Below are positions 10,576 to 20,323 of a stretch of 64,000 bases of DNA, piece by piece. Below the pieces are notes generated by a model. That model had not been told where the DNA came from. It saw only the letters and a program-made list of their open reading frames with translations, and did not search any database. The position numbers and the translations under genes were made by a program. The first letter of the stretch is position 1, and each line of letters starts with the position of its first letter. Source of the DNA: Gigantopelta aegis (Eukaryota; Mollusca; Gastropoda; Neomphalida; Peltospiridae); assembly GCF_016097555.1 (NCBI RefSeq), contig NC_054703.1, forward strand, positions 10,959,957 to 11,023,956. Reading direction: 5' to 3'.

Positions 10576-10697
10576 GAGAGGGTCAATTCACGAGTATATC
10601 GGCCCGTGGTAAGAACAGGAATGGGTAGGTCTCACAATCTCTAATGAGGGGGTCACAATCTCTAGTGGGAGATATGTGTGTGTGTATGTGGGGAGGG
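10429..10697. repeat. ~150-bp tandem duplication around a 35-G run
   Basis: The segment from CACGATTATATCGGCCCGTGG to the GT/G tract (10429-10574) is repeated almost unchanged at about 10583-10697. The first copy ends in 35 consecutive G (10540-10574), the second in a short GGGGAGGGGGG. Unit C has this segment once (44318-44425). Confidence 0.85.
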
Positions 10698-11206
10698 GGG
10701 TCAAAGCCAAATCTGTATTTATATAGATGAAAATATCAAGTTGATTGTGATCCATGACTGGGGAATGTATTTCGGTGTAGTGGTCTTACACCTATTCAGC
10801 GAGTCGATAAACCTCACTCTGTGTGCATGCCACCCGATTGTGAACCCATCACCTGTAAGTCATAACTCTGATTGCTTAACCAGGGAACATTTGGTTTTTA
10901 TAATTTTAATCAGAATAGTTGCTAATCAGATTTTAGTTGACTAGAAATATCTCTTTAACGGTTTAACTCTTTTTTTTTTCATGTAAATCTTTTCTATTTT
11001 CTTTTTTTTTTCTTTTTAACTTTTTAAATAATACATGCCAATATAATGAAAACTGCGCATATTTATTATTTAAATTATATGTAGTTCGAGATGTTTCTTG
11101 ATAGTGAGAAAAAGGTCTCGCAGAAAGCATTACAAATGTCAGCAATAAACAACCGGAATACTAGCTACCTTCACTTCGTTCAAAATTAGTTTCGTGCTTT
11201 TATCCA
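10698..11206. other. Unit A spacer with a degraded SINE type II piece
   Basis: Matches unit C 44426-44985. About 10770-10870 resembles the reverse complement of a SINE type II head (TTACACCTATTCAGCGAGTCG). The rest is AT-rich with poly-T runs and no gene. Confidence 0.5.
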
Positions 11207-11410
11207 ATTAAGGTTCAAGCACGCTGTCGGGGGCACACCCATCTAAGCTACCTGGGATGTCTGTCCAGGACAGTGGATTAGTTGTTAGTGAGAGAAAATA
11301 GGGAGTAGTGGTCTTACACCTACCCATCGAGTTGTTAAAACTCGCTCTGGGTGGGAGCCGGTACCGAGTTGCGAACCCTGTACCTACCAGCCTTGACGAG
11401 CTACCATTGA
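11207..11410 (-). mobile_element. SINE type II, reverse orientation
   Basis: Runs from the tail end (TTAAGGTTCAAGCACGCTGTC) through CTGTCCAGGACAGTGG, CTTACACCTACCCATCGAG and GGAGCCGGTACC to the tRNA-like B box GCGAACCCTGTACCTACC. The orthologous copy in unit C is at ~44985-45150 and lacks the tail end, so the insertion predates the block duplication. Confidence 0.75.
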
Positions 11411-11870
11411 GCATACTAATTATCAAATTAAACATTATCTCCCTTTTCATGTTATAAAATTACTTCAAGAAATGTGCACAAAACTTTACTATTTTTGTCT
11501 TAATCGCGATATTCAAGATTCAGTAGCACCAAAAATGCCCCTCCTCCCACCCACCCCAAACCATGTTCCTGTCCTGGACAGTGGAGCTCTGAATGTGCAT
11601 GCCAAACACTATGACCTGACCTGCCCTGGCCTGACTGAGGCTGGTACCTGTCTCGCTCAGATGCTGACAGAAAATGACTGGAAACCGAAATAACACTCAC
11701 GTTATTTTTAACAATTTCTAATATCTTATGTGAAGCATTTATTATTTACAGTTTTTCTCCTTTGTTTTCTTTCTTTATTTAAAAAAAAAAAAAAAATAAT
11801 AATAATAAAATAAATAAATAAAACGTGGCTATATAATAAATATTATATTTAGTTCTAGATGTTTGTTAGT
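11411..11870. other. Unit A spacer, no gene
   Basis: Aligns by eye with unit C 45180-45540 (AAATGTGCACAAAACTTTAC, TGACCTGACCTG, CAGATGCTGACAGA). The 73-residue ORF at 11472-11693 is not kept in unit C, where the same stretch has indels, so I do not call it a gene. Confidence 0.55.
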
Positions 11871-12430
11871 AGTGATACTCATAGTTTATTTTTTTTAAAG
11901 TATCACTCAGAAAGCATTATAAATGGCAACGAAAAAGTATCACAATTGATCGAATTTGACAGAAAGATCCGTGGTGTAACAAGGACAGTCCGATGCCGTG
12001 TTCTATTTCTATTACCAGCTATTAAAAAACTGTAGCATCATTTGCCGACAATAAATTTATTTGTGGACAACATTAGGCAATGCATACAAATTAAAGAGTG
12101 ATTTACGTAAACCTTAATATACGTTGGAGAATTGTAATTAAATTACTAGATGAAACACGTACAAATTGCTCTAATATCTTAAATAAACGTACCGAACAAC
12201 AATGAGGTCAACACAAATAAAACGGTCCCAAGAAGGCTATTCTGACCCGTTGTTCGGACTATGCAAGTGCCACGATATGCGGATTTTGATCAATTGTTTC
12301 CCCATTATTTATATTTTCAATTATATTTGTTAATATATATCGCATTATTTCGCGTTGAAAAACAAAAACAAAAAACTAACATAATTTTGGACTCCAGATC
12401 TGCTGCATGTAATAAACCTGCCCTGAGTAT
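11871..12430 (+). repeat. Core repeat copy CR-3
   Basis: Second core repeat of unit A, closest to CR-8 of unit C. It has AATGGCAACGAAAAAGTATC, CCGATGCCGTGTTCTATTTC, CATTTGCCGACAATAAATTTA and GTTGTTCGGACTATG, but a shortened AT-rich right part. Confidence 0.75.
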
Positions 12431-12812
12431 CTGACGTCTCAAATCAATTAACAATTATACAAGCCCGCGGGAACAATAACTGGGGTGGGGATCACATTCT
12501 CTACTGACAGGGTCACAGCCTCTAGTGAAAGATGTGTGTGTGTGGGGGGTGGGGGGGGGGGGGTCGGGTCAACACCGTATATCTTTTGATATAGTGTAGG
12601 ACAAAAGCAAAAAAACAAAAAAACTCACTGTGATCCAAAAGTGGGGTAGGGGGTGGGTGGTGGTGTTACATCTTATTATGATTTTATCTGAGCTGGCTGT
12701 CCAGGGTTAATGGATAATTAAAGAAGTGTCGGTGTAGTGGCCTTACACCTATCAAATGAGTCGATAAATCTTACTCTGCAGGACCGTAGCCGGGGAGGGG
12801 TTGGGCAAGTGT

Positions 12813-12877
<65 letters not shown>

Positions 12878-13009
12878 GCGCGAAAAAAAAAAATGTTCTA
12901 AGTAAATCTTAGTCGATTCATACCTGCCGCCCACTCGGGATACATCGGCCGATTAAAATAGAATTGTGTAAGTTTTGATTACACTGGCAACAATACCATC
13001 AGGCACGGC
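12431..13009. repeat. Spacer with G runs and (CA)n/(CACG)n tract
   Basis: It holds GT/G runs near 12535-12562, a degraded SINE type II head near 12710-12790, and a (CA)n-(CACG)n tract at 12812-12882. No gene is seen. Confidence 0.6.
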
Positions 13010-13553
13010 GGAAGTTAACATTCGAGGGCGAGTATAACTGATCTCGTTGGAGGGCGAGTATAACTGATAGAGATAGTGGGCGAGTATAACTGATAGAGAT
13101 GGCGGGCGAGCATAACTGATAGAGATGGAGGGCGAGCATAACTGATAGAGATAGTGGGAGAGTATAAATGATATAGATAGAGGGCCACAATAAATGACCT
13201 GTTGCAGGGCGACTATAACTGATATAGAGGGCGAGTATAACTGATATAGAGGGCGAGTATACCTGATAAGGAGGGCGAGTATTCCTTGAAATGTATAGAG
13301 GTCAAGCATAACTGATATAGATGGGAGTCGAGTACAACTGATAAGAAATGGAGGGCGAATATAACTGATAGAGATGGAGGGCGAATATAACTGATAGATG
13401 TGGAGGGCGAGCATTACTAATATAGTTGGAGGGCAAGTATAACTTACAGATATAGTGGGTCAGTACAACTGATACAGATAGAGGACGATAATAACTGATC
13501 TAGCTGGAGGGCGAGTATAACTGATATAGATGGAGGGCGAGAATAACTGATAG
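13010..13553. repeat. Satellite S4 in unit A, 26-bp unit
   Basis: About 20 irregular copies of GAGTATAACTGATAGAGATG plus GAGGGC (26 bp). The array resumes for a short stretch after the SINE (13928-13960). Longer arrays of the same satellite stand at the matching end of unit C (46010-47320) and at 32996-36510 after relic unit B'. Confidence 0.9.
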
Positions 13554-13927
13554 AAAGTAAAGTTTGTTTTATTTAACGACGCTACTAGAGCACATTGATT
13601 TTTGATTTTATCATCGGCTATTGCACGTCAAACATATGGTCATTCTGACACTGTTTTTTTACAGGAAACCCGCTGTCGCCACATAGGCTACTCTTTTACG
13701 ACAGGCAGCAAGGGATCTTTTATTTGCGCTTTCCACAGGCAGAATAGCACAAACCATGGCCTTTGTTGAACCATTTATGGATCACTGGTCGGTGCAAGTG
13801 CGAAGCACTCACTCAGGGTTTGGAGTCGGTATCTGGATTAAAAATCCCATGCCTCGAATGGGATCCGAACCCAGTACCTACCAGCCTGTAGACCGATGAC
13901 CTAACCACGACGCCACCGAGGCCGGTA
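13554..13927 (-). mobile_element. SINE type Ib variant inserted in satellite S4
   Basis: Reverse-oriented element: the tail TTTATTTAACGACGCTACTAG at the left, GAAACCCGCTGTCGCCAC in the middle, and the tRNA-like head (ACCACGACGCCACCGAGGCC) at the right end. Satellite sequence continues on both sides; AGAATAACT(G/A)ATAGA on both sides may be the target duplication or just satellite periodicity. Confidence 0.8.
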
Positions 13928-13976
13928 GAATAACTAATAGAGTTGGACAGCAACATTAATTGATATATATATATAT

Positions 13977-15448
13977 ACTCTTCAAAAGAAGAAACGCAAA
14001 ACCACATTGTCGTAACATTTGGAGAATTGATTTCATTATTGAATGGTGAGTCCGATAATTACCAAATGTTGCAGGATTGTTCACAATTCACTCTAGTCCA
14101 TTGTGAGTAAGTGATAGGACACACCACCAAGGTCAAGGTCATCTGGAGTCAATACCGGGTGTGGCCTCCGCGTGTGTTGACAACTGCCTGGCACCGCCTG
14201 CCCATTGAAGCAACCAGAGTACGGATGACGTCCCGGGGGATGGTGGCCCACTCGGCCTGCAAGGCTGCTGCCAGCTCGGGCAGGGTCTGGGGCTGTGGTT
14301 GTCGCTGTCGGAGGCGTCGGTCCAACTCGTCCCATAGATGCTCAATTGGGTTCAAATCCGGTGATATCGATGGCCAAGGAAGGACATTAATGTTGTTGTT
14401 CTGTAGGAAAGCCGTTGTGAGACGTGCTGTGTGAGGCCTGGCGTTGTCATGTTGGAACACTGCGTTGGCGTTGGCCATAACTGGAACGATGTGTGGCCGG
14501 AGGATCTGGTCAATGTAGCCCTGTGCACGTGCAGTTTGCCCTGCACGTGGACCAGGTCAGTTCTGCCAGTGTGTGAGATGGCTGCCCACACCATGACACA
14601 ACCCCCGCCGAATCTGTCCACTTCCTGCACGCAGTTTGCCGCATAACGTTCACCACGACGCCTATACACGCGACATATTCCATCATGACGTCGGAGCAGA
14701 AATCGGGACTCGTCACTGAACCACACCTGTCTCCATCGCAGTTGAGGCCATTGTCGATGAATCTGGCACCACTGCAGTCGGAGTCGACGGAGTCGACGGT
14801 CTGGCACGAATTCCTACCTCACGTAGGCGGTTCCGTACGGTCTGGTCGGATATCCTGCGCAAACCTGGTATTGCTGCGGCTGTGGAGGTGGCAGTAGTCA
14901 ATCGTTCCCGAATGTGGCGTACCCGGATGTAGCGGTCCTGCCCGGGGGTAGTGACCCGTGGTTGACTGGATCTAGGGAGGTCACGTGTTGATCCATGTTG
15001 CTGGTAACGGTCCCACAGTCTGGAGATGGTGCTTGCGGACACATGGAATGCCCTGGCAACGGCCGTTCTGGATTCGCCTGCGTCTAGTCGGCCGATGGCA
15101 TTGTTTCTCTGCGGTACACTGAGACGTGGCATGTCCTGGATTGTCAACTGTCGGCCAGATACAGAGGCCAGGCAAGCGAACACCCTGCACTTTTATACTG
15201 TCGGTGTTCATGTTGCACGTGCAGACAACGCACGTGCAGTGGTGGCATGGTTTGCACGTGGCTGCGTTTTTGCGAATATTCACATTTTGGAACTTTATTG
15301 TACAGTAGCTGCGTTTTATCGAATGTAACCGTGGGAATGTTTTTCGGACATGCAATGACCTTATATTCACAAAGCATGAACCGGTAGGAAACATAAAATC
15401 GGAGTTATAACCCATTTGTACCCTTTTGCGTTTCTTTTTTTGAAGAGT
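13977..15448 (-). mobile_element. Tc1-like DNA transposon, copy 1
   Basis: A 1.47-kb element is bounded by ~25-bp inverted repeats ACTCTTCAAAAGAAGAAACG (left) and the complement of ACTCTTCAAAAAAAGAAACG (right). It lies in a TATA-rich target, so the TA target duplication cannot be delimited exactly. It encodes one Tc1-type transposase on the minus strand. It is very similar to the copy at 58777-60242. Confidence 0.9.
14149..15132 (-). pseudogene. Tc1-like DD34E transposase, frameshifted
   Basis: The coding region for a ~330-residue transposase, normal length for Tc1 elements, starts at ATG (MPRLSVPQRNN). In order: an N-terminal paired-like helix-turn-helix (RTAVARAFHVSASTISRLWD), a second DNA-binding half (TVRNRLREVGIRAR), then the DDE catalytic domain with FSDESRF, FQHDNARPHTA and NPIEHLWDELDRR. 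Between the second Asp and the Glu I count 34 residues, so it is a DD34E enzyme, which would cut and paste the element by its inverted ends. The frame is broken twice: one shift falls between the DNA-binding and catalytic parts (~14.75-14.81 kb). The second, a 1-bp insertion near 14.53 kb, returns to the first frame before the HDNARPH motif. Thus the copy is inactive as it stands, though its inverted ends look sound. Confidence 0.9.
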
Positions 15449-15455
15449 ATATATA

Positions 15456-15500
<45 letters not shown>

Positions 15501-16254
15501 TGAAACAGTAAACCGAACACCCTTGGGACCGAATAAAATGTTCGGTTTAGAGGGGTGTTCGGTTTACTGAGGTTTTAAGAAACAGCCTTGATAACCATTT
15601 TTTAATTTTTACTATTAATATTACCAAGGTACAAACGTATGTTAAATTACATTTATAAACCAACAATAACCAAATTAAAGTGGAAACTCTTTATGTAGAT
15701 TGTTGAGCTTTTGTGAACAAATAACACAAATATATTTGGAACATGTAACACATTGAAACGTCAAGAAATGTTCGGAGTTTTTCTCTGCAACTCTACACGA
15801 CGCCGTTTTGCTGGACGTTCGGACATGTTGACAGTCCGACAATCGATATGGAAATGAAATGCTATTGACGTACCTACGAAACATATCGGAAACAGAAGCC
15901 GACTTATTTGTCTAAATAAACAGTGGAACAGAGACAATGAGAATGCAATTAATTAAATTTATGGTTGCTTTGTCGGGTCCTCGTGTAAAATAATCAGACA
16001 TAACCAGCGATACATTTGTTCGGAAGAGGTAATAATCTCATTCCCAATAAACACAGTGCACATGATTATTCCCGTTACAAACTTAAAGCTGTTAATTGAA
16101 TGACAAGGCTTAACCGAAATCTAGGTAACAGAGACTAATTAGAGCATTGTTCGACAAACGGTCAAAAACGTCCCGGACACGCTACACCGAGCATGGGCAT
16201 ACCATCTGGTATAGTTAGTAACACCGCGACTTTGACTTATTAGAAAAAAAAACA
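15449..16254. mobile_element. AT run and left part of a TIR DNA element (pogo/Tigger-like?)
   Basis: After an (AT)n tract (to 15494) comes CAGTGAAACAGTAAACCG and GAACACCCTTGGGACCGAAT, then GTTCGGTTTAGAGGGGTG. This pattern of terminal sub-repeats is typical of small pogo/Tigger-type elements. A matching inverted end stands at ~16880-17037. The interior to ~16250 has no recognised ORF. Confidence 0.4.
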
Positions 16255-16797
16255 TACGTGCCCATTGTTACGTTTTAGAGTATCAAACCACAATCTTCCA
16301 ACAGAGACAAGTAGATGGATACGTAAACCATTACATGATAGATTGTGTTTTTTATGCAACACTAACGACATCGGAGATGAATTCCATTATATTTTTACAT
16401 GCCCATATTTTAACCAATTCAGACTTCAATATATACCGAAATATTATCGATCCAAACCAAACATATAAATTTCACGAATTATTTAATTGTAAAAAAACTG
16501 GTGTCCTCCGAAAACTTGCAATATTTTGTAAACATATTATGAATACTTTCAAGCCCTCTGGCTCATAGCTTTATTGTATTATTATTGTGTATGCAAACCC
16601 AAACCAATTATTTATAATTATATTCCTATGTTCGTTTTATGTAGATATACTTATGTGAATAGTTTTACTCTGTCATCTTGTTAAAAAGTGTGAATTGTTG
16701 TATTATATATTGTTCCTCATATGCCGTGGATTACGGCCTGAGAGAAATAAATGTTCAGTTCAGTTCAGTTCAGTTAAGTTCAGTTCAGACAACTAAT
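16255..16797 (+). mobile_element. LINE 3' fragment (C-terminal end of reverse-transcriptase ORF)
   Basis: The ORF at 16265-16468 reads LRFRVSNHNLPTETSRW, then LCFLCNTNDIGDEFHYIFTC. This is the Cys/His-containing C-terminal tail found after the reverse transcriptase domain in CR1/jockey-like LINE ORF2 proteins. The reading continues in another frame (KTGVLRKLAIFCKHIM) to 16568, so one frameshift is present. The element ends in a (TTCAG)n simple repeat at ~16752-16790, the expected 3' tail. Everything upstream of the C-terminus is missing: a 5'-truncated, dead insertion. Confidence 0.7.
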
Positions 16798-17033
16798 TGG
16801 TACGGTCGAGACAGGCGACGCTCCTTCAGAGTTTTTAATTGTTCGGTCTTCAGAGGTAAAATTTGTATTGAATAAACAAAACGGGACCCGGAAATTCGTT
16901 CGATATTCAGAATAGAGGGGTTTCCGGTTTTTAGGGGTTTATTTCAGTGGTTAAAGCTGCGTAAAACGCGGGCCTGTGAAACAAGTTCGGTGTTAAGGGA
17001 ATTCCGGTTTACTGAGGGTCCGGTTTAGAGAAG

Positions 17034-17037
<4 letters not shown>
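16798..17037. mobile_element. Right part of the TIR DNA element
   Basis: The sequence ends with TTCCGGTTTACTGAGGGTCC and GGTTTAGAGAAGTTTCAT before an AT tract. Read in reverse this is GAAACTTCTCTAAACCGGAC, matching the style of the left end at ~15.5 kb. The LINE fragment appears to sit inside this element. Confidence 0.4.

Positions 17038-17093
<56 letters not shown>
17038..17093. repeat. (AT)n microsatellite
   Basis: An uninterrupted AT run directly right of the TIR element end. Confidence 0.95.
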
Positions 17094-17095
<2 letters not shown>

Positions 17096-18592
17096 GGCTC
17101 ACGTGAGCCTAAACTTCGCCTTGATCTCGCCGACTTCGCCCTGGTCGTGTGTCTGGAGCGACATCAAAGTCGCCCTGTCAAAACAGAGGCTACATGCTTG
17201 GCAACATGCGTTCATGTGTGACTGACCAGGAATTTGGAGATGGCGACATGCGTAATTAAGGATTAATTATCCTGGTCTCTGAAGATAATACAAAGGCAAA
17301 TAAAAGAATGTACTTGTAATCACATGAACCGTAATTTGGTATGTAGGATCATATCGTCCATACAGTTTGTTTCTTTGAAGTATAAACAGTAATAACTCGT
17401 AATCAGTGTCTGCAAAAAGCATTCCCAGTCTGGAGCTCCACGCGGTAAGACGTGTTTGTTTCGCTTGTGCACAATGCACGTGCTTTCGTGTGCTCGATTT
17501 GGGGGTCCTTCATTTCGTTGTTTTTGTCAGCGAAATGAAGTTTTCTACTGGGATGTATGCGGCCATTGGAACTGATTGAACGCTGGAACGCTTCTCGTTT
17601 CGACAGCCTGCACCACCAGGTTGGATTCTTTTTTAGCGAGATTGCTTGCCTCCACGTCATTTCTCCGTCTGACTGTCGACTTGTTTTTTTTTCGTGACTC
17701 GTATGACGGCCATTCTGCAGAACGCCACGGTTGTTCGCGTTTAGTCTCTACATGTCCGAGCCTGTCCTAGCAGCACTGGAAGATTGACCGCCCCACTCTA
17801 AGAAGAAACAGGAAGCGGGGTCGGCCCCTACTACTCTTTTTCTAGACTTTACCTTGCTTTATAGTGATACCATCTCGTATCCTCCGGAGTCGGGCCCTTC
17901 CGCACCACTATACCAATCCATGACGACTGGACTATACCCTAGTCTGATACTCTCTCTCGTTCAGACGGATCCGGCTTCTCAAGATCTGTATTTCAGCACA
18001 GCACTACACCTTCAACGTCTATCGACATTCAATCTAGGGGTTTTCTTGACAGGATGCAACCCATCTCGTCCCTTTAAGCTGTGCACCCAAACGGTCTTAA
18101 CGAGGCCACTCGCTTGGACATATCGATCGGACTTAAAACTTTTAGATCTGCGTTCAAAATTTTATGTCGAAATTACTTCTCTTTTTAATATTATTAAATA
18201 GTCCCATCCTCTCTTCTTTCTCTTATTTAATTTTGGACCGTCCTTCCAAAATGCTCCAAATTATATAAATATTCGGCCGAGCAGTCAATTGTTTAATTTT
18301 TTTTGGCTTGTAACCTTTTTTTTTTTTTTTATTTAATCTATTAACTTCTTTACTAATTGATATTTTCAAAATTCTGCCCATTTTCAACCCCCCCCCCCCC
18401 CCCCCTCCATCGACATGCCAGATGTAAGTAGTCTTTATGTTAATTTTATGTTTGTAGCTACGTGATTGGTCAATTATATTGTAGGACTAAGACCGCCTTC
18501 TTATATTTGATTGACATTGTCAAGTGGGTCATTCATAGAATTGAAGGAAAAAATCCAACAGCATATTATGCGGTGGTTTGGAAACAAAATGG
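17094..18592. other. Unrecognised unique region, richer in G+C
   Basis: It begins with the perfect 14-bp palindrome GGCTCACGTGAGCC (17096-17109), which contains a CACGTG E-box. The part from 17.4 to 18.2 kb is visibly richer in G+C than its surroundings. It carries partial ORFs on both strands (for example 17854-18201 plus, 115 residues), none with a recognisable domain. A C run lies at 18388-18405. It is not shared with any unit of the zinc-finger cluster. Confidence 0.4.
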
Positions 18593-18870
18593 TACCGGCC
18601 TCAGTGGCACAGTGGTTAAGCCATCGGACTACAGGCCGGTAGGTACAGGGTTCGCAGCCCGGTACCGGCTCCAACCCAGAGCGAGTTCTTAAGGGCTCAA
18701 TGGGTAGGTGTAAGGCCACTACACCCCCTTCTCTCTCACTAACAAACTAACAACTAACCCATTGTCCTGGACAGGCAGCCCAGATAGCTGAGGTGTGTGC
18801 CCAGGACAGCGTGTGTGAACCTTAATTGGATATAAGCACGAAAATAAGTTGAAATCAATCAATCAATAAA
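18593..18870 (+). mobile_element. SINE type II, full length
   Basis: tRNA-like head CGGCCTCAGTGGCACAGTGG with A box and B box (GGTACAGGGTTCGCAGCCC), a middle part with TGGGTAGGTGTAAGGCCAC, an internal hairpin GTCCTGG...CCAGGAC, and an end in TTGAACCTTAATTGGATATA, AAGTTGAAAT and a (CAAT)n tail. A short AAAATGG flanks both sides. Confidence 0.85.
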
Positions 18871-18971
18871 ATGGACAAGTTTTGTCTTAGTTGATGGGCC
18901 ACAACTCTATGTGGATAAATTCGATTTGTGATTGAGTCTGGTCCTTGAATAAATTACCATGAAAGTCAACC
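18871..18971. other. Left edge of unit B
   Basis: GACAAGTTTTGTCTTAGTTG and CCACAACTCTATGTGGATAA match unit D (50183-50228) and, more loosely, unit C (39970-40060). The homologous 3' flank of unit B starts here; further left nothing matches. Confidence 0.6.
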
Positions 18972-19197
18972 ATAAGGTTGGGAGGTACAGGGTTCGTAGC
19001 CCGGTACCGGCTACCTCCCAGAGTGAGTTTTAACGAGCCAATGGGTAGGTGTAAGACCACTACACCCTCTTCTCTTTCACTAACAATTAACAACTAACGC
19101 ACTGTCTTGGGTAGACAGTCCAGATAACTGAGGTGTTTACCCAGGACAGCATGTTTGAACCTTAATTGGAAATAGCCATGCAAATAAGTTGAAGTGA
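18972..19197 (+). mobile_element. SINE type II, head-truncated
   Basis: It starts inside the B-box region (GGTACAGGGTTCGTAGCCC) and runs to the family tail (CCTTAATTGG, AAGTTGAAGTGAAATG). It interrupts the unit B flank that is continuous in unit C near 40060-40130. Confidence 0.75.
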
Positions 19198-19268
19198 AAT
19201 GATATGTGTATACAAATGGGTAAATCGTTATGAACCTCAACAAGTGATATGTAACTGTACACAATAAA

Positions 19269-19657
19269 AAAGAAAGAAAGAAATGTTTTATTTAACGACG
19301 CACTCAACACATTTTATTTACGGTTATATGGCGTCAGACATATGGTTAAGGACCACACAGATTTGGAGAGGAAACCCGCTGTCGCCACTACATGGGCTAC
19401 TCTTCCGATTAGCAGCAAGGGATATTTTATTTGCACTTCCCACAGGCAGGATAGCACAAACCATGGCCTTTGTTGAACCAGTTATGGATCACTGGTCGGT
19501 GCAAGTGGTTTACACCTACCCATTGAGCCTTGCGGAACACTCACTCCGGGTTTGGAGTCGGTATCTGGATTAAAATCCCATGCCTCGACTGGGATCCGAA
19601 CCCAGTACCTACCAGCCTGTAGACCGATGGCCTGCAACGACGCCACCGAGGCCGGTT
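19269..19657 (-). mobile_element. SINE type Ib, young insertion
   Basis: Complete element, reverse orientation, tail at the left (CTTTCTTTC, TTTAACGACGCACTCAACAC) and tRNA-like head at the right. It is flanked by a perfect 14-bp duplication CTGTACACAATAAA (19255-19268 and 19658-19671). Unit C has the matching sequence without the SINE near 40165-40180, so the insertion postdates the split of the units. Confidence 0.9.
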
Positions 19658-19671
19658 CTGTACACAATAAA

Positions 19672-20323
19672 GCTGTGTAAAACAGTTCAGCTCCATATCT
19701 TGAGACATAGTGAGAAAAAGTTTATTTAAATATATGTGGGACAAACAGAAAGACGGAGACAAAATATATAGTTCCCTTCAGTTGCACTGGTAGGGGCCTT
19801 ATATCGGAGATCCAACGTGGGACTAATTTTGACGCCTTGAAACTGACAGTAACAGTGGATGAAGGAGTTTGCCTGCAGTTCATATTTGCTGTTACATTTT
19901 GTGTGTTCCCTTATTTGGTTCCATCAGAATATTTAAAGTAAGAACTTAACTTTTAGTCAGAACAAGTGACCCAACAGAAGAAGAAGTAACCCAACAAAAA
20001 ATACCACCATCATCAAACTAAGACTTGTCCTGTTTTAGAATTGTTTATTTACGGACTTCGTCACTGAAGGGGAGCTACAACTCTCACTTCCAACACTCTG
20101 CTATGTCTAGTTCGAAACGAGTAACTTCTAGTTTCCCTTAGAATTTAAATTTATATCGTATCATTATGATAAATAAATATTTTAAATGGCTCCACACAAT
20201 CTAAGTTATAGGAATACGTAAACACTGCCCTCAATGTTTGTTTTCTTTAGGACTGTTGAAATGTTTAACACCAGTGTGTATCAATATATGCCGTTTGGAG
20301 AACGAGTTTTGTGAGAACGATTT
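19672..20323. other. Unit B, 3' flank of the zinc-finger gene
   Basis: The part nearest the gene (20080-20323) is almost identical with unit D (50290-50507). A minus-strand AATAAA lies near 20044. Immediately after the stop codon the sequence still encodes, in frame, the remainder of a zinc finger (see findings). Confidence 0.6.

Noticed and set aside
11472-11693. 73-residue ORF near the end of unit A
   Set aside because: The counterpart in unit C (45211-45370) has indels that destroy the frame.
12953-13414. Minus-strand ORF of 153 residues
   Set aside because: Satellite S4 in unit A.
15480-15500. Exact TA target duplication of Tc1 copy 1
   Set aside because: Both sides are (TA)n tracts, so the duplicated TA cannot be distinguished from the target.
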